Assembly: GCA_037042185.1 (NCBI GenBank)
Contig: JAXQJY010000032.1
Location: forward strand, 1,612,001-1,676,000
DNA: 64,000 bases
Reading direction: 5' to 3'
Source of the DNA: Sordariomycetes sp. S80-01Y
Lineage: Eukaryota > Ascomycota > Sordariomycetes
The translations under genes were made by a program, and so were the position numbers. Positions 37,759-47,004 of this stretch are shown one piece after another (position 1 is the first letter of the stretch; each line of letters opens with the position of its first letter). A model generated the notes under the pieces. It was not told the DNA's origin. It did no database searches and was given only the letters and a program-made list of their open reading frames with translations.

Positions 37759-40109
37759 ATGACGTCGGCCGCCTCAGAGACCGCCACGACCATCCTCTGC
37801 ACGTCAAAGCAGACACGCTTCGACATTGCGTCGCCCAACTACCGTGAGGTGCGCTGCCCTGATCCTGAGAACCCCATCCCTTTCTGACTGCCCGCTCTCA
37901 GCTCGACATTGAGGGCCTCAACATCACCATCCAGCCCGTGCCCTCACCGGGCGACAAACCTGTTAAAGCAAAGGGGAAGGCGAGGTCACAGGGCCTTGAA
38001 ATCCTGAGCAATGCAAGTTTGAGGCTCAAAGAGGGCGGGAGATATGCTCTCGTGGGGAGGAATGGAACCGGGAAGTCAAGTAAGTGCCCACGAGGCTGGA
38101 CTGAACCAGGGTTAATTGGGTGCAGCTCTGTTGAAGGCTATTGCCGAAAAGTTGATCCCCGGCATACCAGAGGATACAAGAATTGCCATATTGCAACAGA
38201 CAAAGTTGACTGATGATGCCCCTGCTGGCACCAAGGCGAGTTTTGTCGGGCCTAGTGTTCTGGAGGAGGTCATCGAAAAGGCCACGGCTAAAAATGCCGT
38301 TGAACACGAAATTAAGGGTAGCCACCCCCATATTGCTTACGTAGTGGGGATCTCAGCTAAACCTTCTCAGCCCTTTCGGACGGAGTGGACGCCTCGGACG
38401 CTTTTGCCCCCGTCAAGGCCCTCCGCCGGCTTAAACACGAACGCCTCCAGCAAAAGCTCTTCAGACTGGACAAGGATGCCCGTCTCCGTTCTGGCGCACG
38501 CGGAATGGCAGCACGTAAGGCGCTCGTCGCTTTTGAAAAGACCGTTGCCGAGTATCAAGCCGTAGTTGATCAAGCCAACGAGGATATCTCACCCTCGACC
38601 CTGCAGGAGGAGACGCAGGAAGCGGCAGATATGCTCGCGGATCTGCAACTCCAGATCGAACCCACACGCCTGGCAGAGATGGAGAGCAAGGCCAAGTCTG
38701 TGCTTACGGGTCTGGGCTTCACCGAGGACAAGATGGGGAAGCCGATTGGAAGTCTGAGCGGCGGGTGGCACATGCGCGCGGCGCTTGCTACGGCGTTGCT
38801 CCAAGACACAGACATTCTCATCTTGGATGAGCCGACAAACTTTCTGGACCTTCTGGGAATCATGTGGTTGCAACGGTATCTAGTATCTTTGGAAGACTCG
38901 CCTGCAGCACCAACCCTTATCATGGTGTCTCACGACAGGGACTTCATCTCGCTCTGCACGGACCTTTTGATCCTCAAGGACAAGGCGATCACCTCGTTCC
39001 ATGGTACCCTGCCTGTGTACGAGGCTTCCCAGTCAGAGCGCAAACTGTACCTTCAGAAGATGAAGGACGCGCAGGAAAAACAGAAGGCGCACATGGAGAA
39101 GTCCATTGCCGCCAACAAGGCAGCCGGAAAGGCAAATGACGATCAGAACAAGCTACGGCAAGCCAAGTCAAGGCAGAAGAAGCTTGATGACAGGATGGGG
39201 CTGCAGGTCAGCGCTAGGGGAGGAAGGTTTAAGCTGAACAGGGACCTGGTGGGGTACCATCTGACGGCGAGAGACGAAATTGATGTGCCGGTTGAGCAAA
39301 GACCGGTCACGGTGATGCTGCCTGAACCATCCGAGTTGCGGTTCCCGGGGGCGCTGGTCAGCCTGGAGGGGGTGAACTTCAAGTACAAGGGAGCGGCAGA
39401 GCGGACGCTTGAGGACATCAATTTGTCGGTTGGGATGGGCGATCGAGTTGGCATCCTGGGTCTCAACGGCGCGGGCAAGTCCACTCTCATCAGAGTTCTC
39501 GTCGAGGGAACGAAGCCGAGCTCGGGAACCGTTACAACGCATCCCCGGCTGAAGCTTGGCTACTACTCCCAGCACGCAGTCGAGGCCCTCCAAGCCATGG
39601 GACGGAAGGAGCCGGAGCTAACATCCCTGGCTCTCCTCACCCGCGAAGTCGAGGGAACCCTTAACGAAGGTGAAATCCGCCAACTCCTGGCGCAGCTGGG
39701 TCTCCAAGGCCGCATCGCCTCCGACGTACCCCTGACGAAGCTCTCGGGTGGTCAGCTGGTCCGCTGCCAGCTAGCGCGTCTCTTCTGGCGACGACCGCAC
39801 TGTCTCGTGCTCGACGAGGTCACTACGCATCTGGACTACGAGACCGTGACGGCGCTGAGGGATGCCATCAGCGACTGGGAGGGGGCCGTGGTACTGGTCA
39901 GTCACGATAGGTGGTTCATGCGCGGGGCTGTGGAGGGCCAGGTTGACGAGGATGAGGAGGACAGTGAGGCGAGTGCCGAGGAAGAAGGGCCCATGCGGAG
40001 GAGGGACGTGTACAGGCTGAAGGGTGGGAAGATGTCTAAGCTGGAAGGGGGTGTCGAGGAGTTCGAGAGGACGATGGAGAAGAGGGTCTCGAAGCTGATG
40101 GGCGAGTAA
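37759..40109 (+). CDS. ABCF-type ATPase with twin ABC domains
   Basis: Four exons: 37759-37848, 37902-38079, 38126-38317 and 38371-40109, giving 732 aa with phases closed. There are two ATP-binding cassettes in one chain and no membrane segments, which defines the ABCF group (ribosome-associated translation and ribosome-biogenesis factors such as Gcn20, Arb1 and Uup). Cassette 1: Walker A GRNGTGKST (82-90), signature LSGGW (282-286), Walker B ILILDEPTNFLD, switch VSHDRDF. A Lys/Gln-rich helical linker follows (about 375-430). Cassette 2: Walker A GLNGAGKST (517-525), signature LSGGQ (611-615), Walker B LVLDEVTTHLD, switch VSHDRWF. The usual DEPTN is DEVTT in cassette 2. It is not clearly Gcn20 or Arb1. 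It ends 104 bp from the convergent lipid-kinase-like gene. Confidence 0.88.
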
Positions 40110-40213
40110 AGGCTTGTATTACTTAGGGCTCCTACGTAGCTTTGACCAAGCCACACTGTACTCGCATTCTAATCTGTAGTCTCATGCGTAGTGAGAGTCT
40201 CAACCGCCATGTC

Positions 40214-41674
40214 CTAATCCAGAAGCATCGGGTGCACAAGAACGTCGAGCGGGCTGTGGTCGAGTTTCTCGAGCGACATCTGTCCACCCTTTGGGATCTC
40301 CACAATCGTACCATCGACGCAAATCTTGCGCCAGCGACCATCTTCATCTTGCAATGTGATGCGGATCTCATCGACCTCCTCATAATGAATCTTCTCGCCA
40401 TCGTCCCATTTGACATCTACATGCTTCCCGCCGTCGTACGCCTTCGTCATCGCCTCCATGGCCCTCTGACCACCAATGTTCCCAAAGTGCACTGTTCTCA
40501 GCTGACCATCCAATGGTTGACTAGCAGGCGAAATCGTGAACGTCCTCTCCAAGTTCGACACCATCGTTGTCAACACGTAAGCGTGCTCCTCGCGCGGCAA
40601 CGGTTCGAACGAAGCACCAGGCCGGCGTATCTCAACATGAGCGGTGTAAGGGTGAGACTCGCGCAACAGCTCCTGTGCGACCAATCCAAAACGCTTGTCT
40701 CCGTGCTCTCTCCAGGCGGGGGTGTCGCTCTCGTAAACCAGACTTGCATGGAATCCGTAGCTCGCTACGATGGCCCCGTCCAGGTGAGAGACATGCCTGG
40801 AGTCTCCTGAGTTTGGGCCGTCCACACCCCCTGGGGGCACGATGTGACTGCCGTCCGAAAATGAGGCGCGGAAAGTAGGCAATGACGCTCTCGCGCCCTG
40901 GAACAGCGTGCGCAGGCCGATGACCAATGGAGAGGCCTTGGAGCTGGCGTAGACAGGCCTGTGGAGGGAGTGAAACAACGCGTTCCCCGTGCCGAGAGGG
41001 AGGAGGGCGACCATCGGATGATGTGCGTCGTACGAGTCTTTCGGACGGCCATTAAGGAGATCGACGACGCCGCCGTCGCCGCTAAGGAGGATCACTGTTT
41101 GGGATTTGGAGGCCCCATGACGCGGTTCGGGGCCTGATGACCACAAGCTGCGGGCGAAGTGTGAGACGCTACCCTCGTCCTGTGTGATGTGGACGTTACC
41201 CTGTTCGGTCAGAGTCGTTGCAGCGTCGGAAAGGATGCCGAGCTCATCGTGGACAAGCTTCTTGAGGGGGTGCAATACAGTCTGCCAGAAGGGCAGGGCT
41301 TGGTTGGTGCCGGATTTAGTGGAAACAATGATATCGACCTGGGTGTTCGTGTCGTCCCCGCGGCGAAGATGGGCGAGGAGAGGTGTGGTGCAATTGGGCT
41401 GATGTTGTTGGAAGAGGCCAGCTGGCACAGAGTCACTCCTGAGGGTGAGAAGCTCGAATGGCTTCTCGTCCTTCGCTCCCGATTCCTTAAGACAGCATGT
41501 GACAAAGCCCCCCTCCTTGTCGGCTTGCTTGAGGATAATGATGATTGTGTCGACGCTGACTTCGTCGCTTGAACTTGCTCCCGTCCAGGTGAGCTTGTTG
41601 TCTTTATTGACCTCAAGATTTCCAACCTGAAGATCCATTGGCAGATGCCCTTGATTAGCCGCAGTGTCGGCCAT
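40214..41674 (-). CDS. Sphingoid-base / diacylglycerol kinase-like protein
   Basis: A single exon of 486 aa from the ATG at 41674 (MADTAANQGHLPMDLQ); the frame is open a further 47 codons upstream but without an ATG. The catalytic-domain motifs are LLSGDGGVVDLLNGRP, the nucleotide-binding loop of the DAGK-catalytic family, and VALLPLGTGNALFHS, the PLGTGNA motif. The family phosphorylates lipid alcohols such as sphingosine, phytosphingosine or diacylglycerol. The C-terminal half shows the beta-rich second domain (VLTTMVSNLERTF, PLDGQLRTVHFG). The second motif is SGDGG, compatible with activity. Whether it acts on sphingoid bases like Lcb4 or on another lipid cannot be read from the sequence. 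No N-terminal membrane segment is seen. Confidence 0.85.
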   Translation of the reverse strand: MADTAANQGHLPMDLQVGNLEVNKDNKLTWTGASSSDEVSVDTIIIILKQADKEGGFVTCCLKESGAKDEKPFELLTLRSDSVPAGLFQQHQPNCTTPLLAHLRRGDDTNTQVDIIVSTKSGTNQALPFWQTVLHPLKKLVHDELGILSDAATTLTEQGNVHITQDEGSVSHFARSLWSSGPEPRHGASKSQTVILLSGDGGVVDLLNGRPKDSYDAHHPMVALLPLGTGNALFHSLHRPVYASSKASPLVIGLRTLFQGARASLPTFRASFSDGSHIVPPGGVDGPNSGDSRHVSHLDGAIVASYGFHASLVYESDTPAWREHGDKRFGLVAQELLRESHPYTAHVEIRRPGASFEPLPREEHAYVLTTMVSNLERTFTISPASQPLDGQLRTVHFGNIGGQRAMEAMTKAYDGGKHVDVKWDDGEKIHYEEVDEIRITLQDEDGRWRKICVDGTIVEIPKGGQMSLEKLDHSPLDVLVHPMLLD

Positions 41675-42000
41675 TGCGGCATCAAAAGTGAATTGACAAC
41701 GAGGCTGCGTACGTTGAGTCGTTTTTCGAATGGCTGAACCGGGTCGAAAAGAAGCTGAGATATTGGTGCAGAGACTTTGAGGTCGAATCCTCCCGATTTT
41801 AGATGTCAGCACCACCGCCCGCTGGGTGCCTTAGTCAGGCGGGGAGGTCGGTGAGGTGCCGCCATCACGACCTTAGAACAGGTGGATGGCCCTCAGTGGG
41901 CCTGTTTTGGTCTGGAGCAGCACATGCAATTACGTCGGATCAGAAGCCTTCTTTACCAGTATTCGAGGCAGCGGATGCTCGTAGGAAGGGGATATGAATA
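41675..42000. promoter_or_regulatory. Promoter of the lipid-kinase-like gene and 3' UTR of TRM1
   Basis: A 326-bp gap between two tandem minus-strand genes. A short GAGGTCGAATCCTC sequence near 41780 resembles a tRNA T-arm but has no matching acceptor stem. Nothing else is recognised. Confidence 0.5.
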
Positions 42001-44043
42001 TCAATGCTTGCTGGCTTTGGCCAATGGCCCCCAATTCTCGCGGGGGTTCATGTGATAGCGCGCAACATGTTTGCCAGCAGCCTGACGGCCTAGTCGCGCA
42101 AGATCGTCGTTGAAGACCAGAGATTTTCGAAGTTCTGCTTCCGTCGGAAGACCATCGCCTTCTTGATCCTCTTTAGCTGCTACAGCAACGTCGCCATTCT
42201 GCTTCTCGACACCCTCCATCTTCCCAGGCTCATCGCTCGAGGCTTGCGCTTCGCTCGTCTGTGGTGCGCGGTCACTCGGGCTTTCGTCGAGGAGACCAGC
42301 ATCGCCCAAGAGCTTGTGGGCTGGTGATGTCGACTTAATATTGGCTGGTTTGATGGGTGCCTTTTGTCGGATCCATTCCATCATGACCCACCAGATAGTC
42401 GACCATGGGGCATCGGTCTTGATGCTACCTGGACGGCAGTGACTGCGGGTGACTCGGTAGCCAAGATGTATCAGAGCACCTCTCAACATATCTTGCGACG
42501 GGCAGTGACATGACACGAAACCTGAGATCCTGGAAGGCTCAAAGTAGAAGGGATGCAGATCGATGGTAGCAGCGGCGTCCTCTTTTGGAGTGACCTTCTC
42601 CTCAGGCTCAGGAGCTGGGAGATATTCTTCGAGTGCCGTCACAAGAACGCCCTCTAGCCGCGGAAGCGTTCCGTAAACAGACTTGTCGGCCTTATAGACG
42701 TTTTCGAGGAGCCGGCGGATGAAATCGTTATTGTGCAAAGGACCACCGTACATTGGGCCTGTAACATGGGGCTTCGCGCCGCAATGAGCGCAATGCTGAT
42801 CCATCGTGGGTCCCTGAGCAACGGACCACTTGTAGTAATGTTGCGTTCCTTTTTTATTCATGGCAGTTTTGCTTTTCATGAAATGCTGAGTCTGCCAAGC
42901 GCCACAGCCAGAGTCACAGCTGTAGACCAGCATTGTCTTGCTACCCAGGAACTTGACATTCTGTGGGGATTTTGTAACGCGAACAAAGATCTTGACGTAG
43001 TAGTCAATGGAAAGCGACAGAAGTGGTTCGACATCGAGCCCATATCGTGCTGCGGAGGAGGCGATGGCGTTTATGATGAGGCGTAGTCCAACTTCGTGGG
43101 AATGTGACCCTTTGAGAGGGGTTCCGCCGTATTGAGAGAAGGTCTTCTCGCCATAGCTATGTCCAGCCCAGATAGCGCTGTCCGTGCAGGTGACGGCTAG
43201 AAGCCCTCCATCGTCCCTCACAGCTTGCACTGCGGCATCCAGGAAGGGGGCAGCTGTTCCGTACGGATCGAGGTCGATGACGTCCCATCCGTTCTTTGCT
43301 AGAGCCGGCCTACGCTCCCTAGCGCTCTTGGATAAGTTATCGGCAATTGAACGGTACATAAGAGCCAGGGCGTCGTCGTTGTTAACTTTAATCTTGTCTT
43401 GGAGGCCATTTAGTTCCACGTTCGCTTTGATCGACTCCGCAGCAGAGGGGGACAGGTCGTTCGATGTCACCTCGGTGACAAAGGGTAGCTCATGGGCATA
43501 ACGTAGAGCTCTTAGACCGGAGGCAGATAGAGCATCGAGAATCTTGAAGGGAATGGTCCTCTCAGGTTCTGGTTCCTTCCTCTCTGTTGCTCCCGCAGGA
43601 TCTTGGGGCTTCGCGTTCTCCTCCTGCTGATCACCTTCACCACGCTTCCGCTTTTTGCTCTTATTGCTGTTCTGGGATTCTCTCTGTCTTCTCCTTTCCA
43701 GCCTCTCCTCGCCGTAAGTCTTGATGGCCAGGACAGACAAGTCGCGGTTGAATTGCTGGATGGGATTGTAGAAGACCTGCTGGACCTCGCCCTTGTCTTC
43801 GCCAACTTTGGCTCCTTCGGGAACCAAAATAGTTGCTTTCCCTTCGGTAACCGTATCGGATTGCTTGCCACCCCTCTCTGCCTTGCCGGCCGCAATCGCA
43901 TCGGAAGTCATGGCGATTCGCTCGAGGGTGGACAGTCGTGCGAGTGGAGGCGTTCGCCCTATGCTATGATCTGGGAGAAAAGACGGCGGTCGTGTCGCAG
44001 ATCGAAGGAATTGCCGCAGCACAAAGCGGCGACAAAGAAACAT
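42001..44043 (-). CDS. trm1: tRNA (guanine26-N2)-dimethyltransferase TRM1
   Basis: A single exon of 680 aa. TRM1 dimethylates G26 of cytosolic and mitochondrial tRNAs using S-adenosylmethionine. Diagnostic features are VFYNPIQQFNRDLSVLAIKTY, ILDALSASGLRALRYAHELP (AdoMet loop), VTSNDLSPSA, WDVIDLDPYGTAAPFLDAAV, LLAVTCTDSAIWAGHSYGEK and a Cys/His-rich C-terminal segment (CDSGCGAWQTQ, HCAHCGAKPH). The first 44 residues are Arg-rich and free of acidic residues up to D25, a mitochondrial leader. A second ATG (M45) opens the nuclear-cytosolic form; its context has G at -3, while the first ATG has T at -3. Internal Lys/Glu-rich insert RRRQRESQNSNKSKKRKRGE resembles a nuclear localisation signal. Confidence 0.96.
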   Translation of the reverse strand: MFLCRRFVLRQFLRSATRPPSFLPDHSIGRTPPLARLSTLERIAMTSDAIAAGKAERGGKQSDTVTEGKATILVPEGAKVGEDKGEVQQVFYNPIQQFNRDLSVLAIKTYGEERLERRRQRESQNSNKSKKRKRGEGDQQEENAKPQDPAGATERKEPEPERTIPFKILDALSASGLRALRYAHELPFVTEVTSNDLSPSAAESIKANVELNGLQDKIKVNNDDALALMYRSIADNLSKSARERRPALAKNGWDVIDLDPYGTAAPFLDAAVQAVRDDGGLLAVTCTDSAIWAGHSYGEKTFSQYGGTPLKGSHSHEVGLRLIINAIASSAARYGLDVEPLLSLSIDYYVKIFVRVTKSPQNVKFLGSKTMLVYSCDSGCGAWQTQHFMKSKTAMNKKGTQHYYKWSVAQGPTMDQHCAHCGAKPHVTGPMYGGPLHNNDFIRRLLENVYKADKSVYGTLPRLEGVLVTALEEYLPAPEPEEKVTPKEDAAATIDLHPFYFEPSRISGFVSCHCPSQDMLRGALIHLGYRVTRSHCRPGSIKTDAPWSTIWWVMMEWIRQKAPIKPANIKSTSPAHKLLGDAGLLDESPSDRAPQTSEAQASSDEPGKMEGVEKQNGDVAVAAKEDQEGDGLPTEAELRKSLVFNDDLARLGRQAAGKHVARYHMNPRENWGPLAKASKH

Positions 44044-44971
44044 GCAGACCTGATGTTGGGTTCAAGTAGTGGTGACGAGCTGAGCCAGAGCTTCCAGTAT
44101 TAGTGCGCAGTGACTTTGACGCGGTCCAGCACAAAAATTTGGGGAATTCTGCCGAGTCCCACCAAAGGCGGTCAGGGCTGCCAGCGCCACTGTCGTGCTG
44201 TCTCACCCAATTGCCAGTGCTCGGGACCTGGAGAACACACCGGCTTTGCGCGACCGTTGAGATCGTACATCTCAGATCCCAGCTTGGTGGGCACTTTGGA
44301 AACTCGATCCATGACCAGACATGGAGCAAAAGGCACTGCCACTGACAGCCACATGTCTTCTTGTGTATCCATACGCCAACTGTAAAAGGTTGCAAGCTTC
44401 CTGCCATCGTCAAGTCTAGTAGTAGTAAAGTCAGACTTCCTTCAGATGCTGGACCTGACATCCTACTTAGGCGGAGGGAGTGCCTCCACGACATCCAAGC
44501 TCCTGCCCACATCACGAAGGAGCTGCGGACTCGGGGGGAGTTCTTCCCCCGTTGCGTGCCTTCAAGTTGCCTCGTGCCTGTTCTCAAAGACAAAACACAA
44601 CTCCCTTATGCAGCTTCTTCCGAAATCAATGCATTGCACCAGCACCTCATAACCACTGAACCTCAAACCCTACTATCTGATCTGACCTGTATGACTCGCG
44701 ACTTTATCCTGACACGGCCCCTCCAAGTTCCCTTCAAACAAGCTCAAGCTCAATCCGTCTCAGTCTCAGCCTCAGCTATGGTCTCGGGTCTTGGTTCCCC
44801 GGATCAGCCTCTGTGTTTCCCCAGAGCAACACGCACTCTGTCCACCTCTCCGAAAAGACAACGGTTGACGTCGTTCGACAGCTCATTTTGTTTCACCCTT
44901 GTCCGTCAATCCTACCCCTGAATCTTCCACCAATCCCCCGCCAAACGGCTCTGTAACGGATCGTCGTCGCA
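44044..44971. promoter_or_regulatory. Divergent promoter of TRM1 and the SLATT gene
   Basis: This 928-bp gap lies between divergent genes. An open frame of about 186 codons on the plus strand (44361-44921) lacks any recognised feature. The part before 44972 is C/T-rich with CTCAG repeats (about 44735-44780), as in fungal leaders. Confidence 0.5.
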
Positions 44972-45730
44972 ATGGCCCGACCAGCACCCTTGAATAATAC
45001 CGCCGACCCAGGGGAGGACATTGCTGAAGCCAAGCCGAACCCGAGGCCCTCGGGGAGCGACGAGGAGGATGACGCCGGCACACTCATCCCTCGACATCGG
45101 TTTCTGTCTCCAGCGGAATGGGCCGTCTTTGCCCGGGGCGTCGGCGCCTTGAGAGACCCGGACGGAGAGCGGCAATAGCACAACCCTATCCACCCATCCT
45201 CTTGGTGGTGGCCACCTCGGGGCATGGTTCCGGGTCTCTATAGAAATGTCGTGTTGGAGCGTACAAAATCCTACTATCTCTTCCACGCCGCGAGCATCTC
45301 ACGATGGTCTCTGCTGATCTTGCAACTCTTGCTCGGGGCCGCCCTGACGGCACTCGGTCCGCAGGCCTTCCAAGATGGGACGCCGATCACGGTGCTCGGA
45401 GCCATCAACACCACCACTGCCGGGCTCCTTGCGCTGCTGCACAATAGTGGCCTGCCGGACAGGTACAGACACAACGGGGCCGAATTTGAAGAGCTTGTAG
45501 ATCACATTCGCGAGATCCTCGATACTAGTCTGGCTCGAGCGGACCAAGCGCTTGACCAGATCCTAGCCGATTGTTTCGACCGTTTCCAGGACGCAAAAGC
45601 AACCGTACAAGCCAATATGCCTGTGACGTACAACTCCAAGCAGACGCTTCAGGTCGAGGGAGCTCGGCTGCGTCAGAAGCTCGACAGGGGTGTAAATGGC
45701 AATGCGACCCCAGCCCCCCGGCCAGAATGA
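44972..45730 (+). CDS. SLATT-type two-TM membrane protein (fungal family), perhaps broken
   Basis: This is a member of the fungal SLATT group (SMODS- and SLOG-associated two-TM effector domain). In bacteria SLATT proteins are predicted membrane effectors of nucleotide-signalling defence systems; fungal members are abundant but almost unstudied. The N-terminal part is acidic and disordered and leads into FLSPAEWAVFARGVG. The core has PGLYRNVVLERTKSYYLFHA, a first membrane segment (WSLLILQLLLGAALTALG), GTPITVLGAINTTTAGLLALLHNSGL as the second, then a helical tail (FEELVDHIREILDTSLARADQ). The open frame of the core alone starts at 45224. The locus appears to have about one break, unless a small intron has been missed, so it may be a recent relic. 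No known partner (SMODS nucleotidyltransferase or NLR) is adjacent. Confidence 0.75.
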
Positions 45731-47004
45731 GACGGTGCTTCACCAACCTTGAAGGGTCACGATCGAAACCCCGCGGAGGAGGTCAAGGAATTCGAGGATA
45801 TCAACGCTCGGAGTACCCTCTGGTGGACGCTGGTTTCCCGTCAGGAGGCAATAGGCAGCGGGTGGCATTGGGTCGAGACCCGAGCAATAACCACTATTGA
45901 ATTCCATACGCTGGAGGTTCTAATTAGTCCAACGTTTAAGAAGGTGGCGCGCATCGAACGGGAAGCGAGCGGGCTGATCAGCGCCGGCAGGCACTATTTC
46001 TTCAGCTGGAGGGTATCGTCGAAATTCAGCATTACGGCGACCATAACAAACAAAGCCTACGTTGTTGCCACAAACGGAAGCCCGTCATCTAGTTCCGTTG
46101 GTGATGCCGCGGCCCGTCATTGTGCAGTCCAGCGTAATGGTACCAGGATCCTGCAGTAATCAATCACTCCTCGACTTTATCCGTCTTGATGACCTCAGAA
46201 CCTGATGACTTTTGCTGACAGTGTCCATGAGTGCAGGAATGAAAACAGCTGCCTCCGTGGGCCTTGGCAGTCAGCTACGCATTCGCAACACGTCCAAATT
46301 CCCCTAAGCTGGAGCTGAGGGCGAATGGTGCGAAATGAGCGAGCATGGACAAATCGATAAAGACGCTTGTGCCTGGCGCCATCGCCGCCATCTGTAGACC
46401 ATCAGGGGTTCCGTTGCGCTAGTGACAAGGATCTTATCGGAACGGCCACGTCCCACCCTCAAGTTTCAAGTTGGGTTGCCATGCCGGAATAGACAAAGGA
46501 TCTGCCTCTTGCGGACGTGAGTCTTGATTCTGCAAAGACTCAAATGACCTCGAGCAGCAGCTAAGATCCTTCACCGGACCCGACCCCTCTGATCGCTCCC
46601 AAACTTGAGACTAGCTTCCCGGCTCTTTTGGTCCTTCACCAGGGCTTCGAATCTACGCAGCGTCGCAACCTGGACTAAAGTGCCCACATCCCAGCCCTCA
46701 GTGATCAATCTGACCCGGTTCCTGGCATCTTAGTGAGCTCATTCTTGCTCTCTCACGCCTCGAAAACCATCCTCTCACTCATTCTTTCCTTTCGCATCCG
46801 ACCACCTCTTTGCATCCAGGGCCTCGAGGGAGTGAGTCTACAGCGCTGGCGAGCGCAGAATGGCGTAGAATCCGCACTCATCTCAGCGCCAACCCACTCT
46901 CATTTGGATTCAGGCCAGGTCGCCGACGACAGCTTCACCTCACCCCTTATCGAACAGCAAACTGCAAACCTTGCGCGCGCCGGACGCGGTCGGACTCGCC
47001 CACC
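45731..47004. other. 1.3-kb region between the SLATT and glycosyltransferase genes
   Basis: An open frame of about 136 codons at 45749-46159 (plus) starts 19 bp after the SLATT stop. I do not recognise it, and it could be chance. The rest holds the glycosyltransferase promoter and leader; the frame of that gene is open upstream to about 46810, but its composition there looks non-coding and the good-context ATG is at 47005. Confidence 0.5.

Noticed and set aside
41771-41790. GAGGTCGAATCCTC, tRNA T-arm-like
   Set aside because: No paired acceptor stem or anticodon arm upstream; it lies in the leader of the lipid-kinase-like gene.
43603-44103. A 166-codon open frame on the plus strand
   Set aside because: Antisense to the start of TRM1, with no independent support.
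45749-46159. A 136-codon open frame directly after the SLATT gene
   Set aside because: No recognisable domain. It is close enough to be a partner gene, but its composition and lack of motifs give no support beyond chance.
46810-47004. N-terminal extension of the GT31 frame
   Set aside because: The frame is open, but the translation is low in complexity and lies upstream of an ATG in good context followed at once by a signal anchor.
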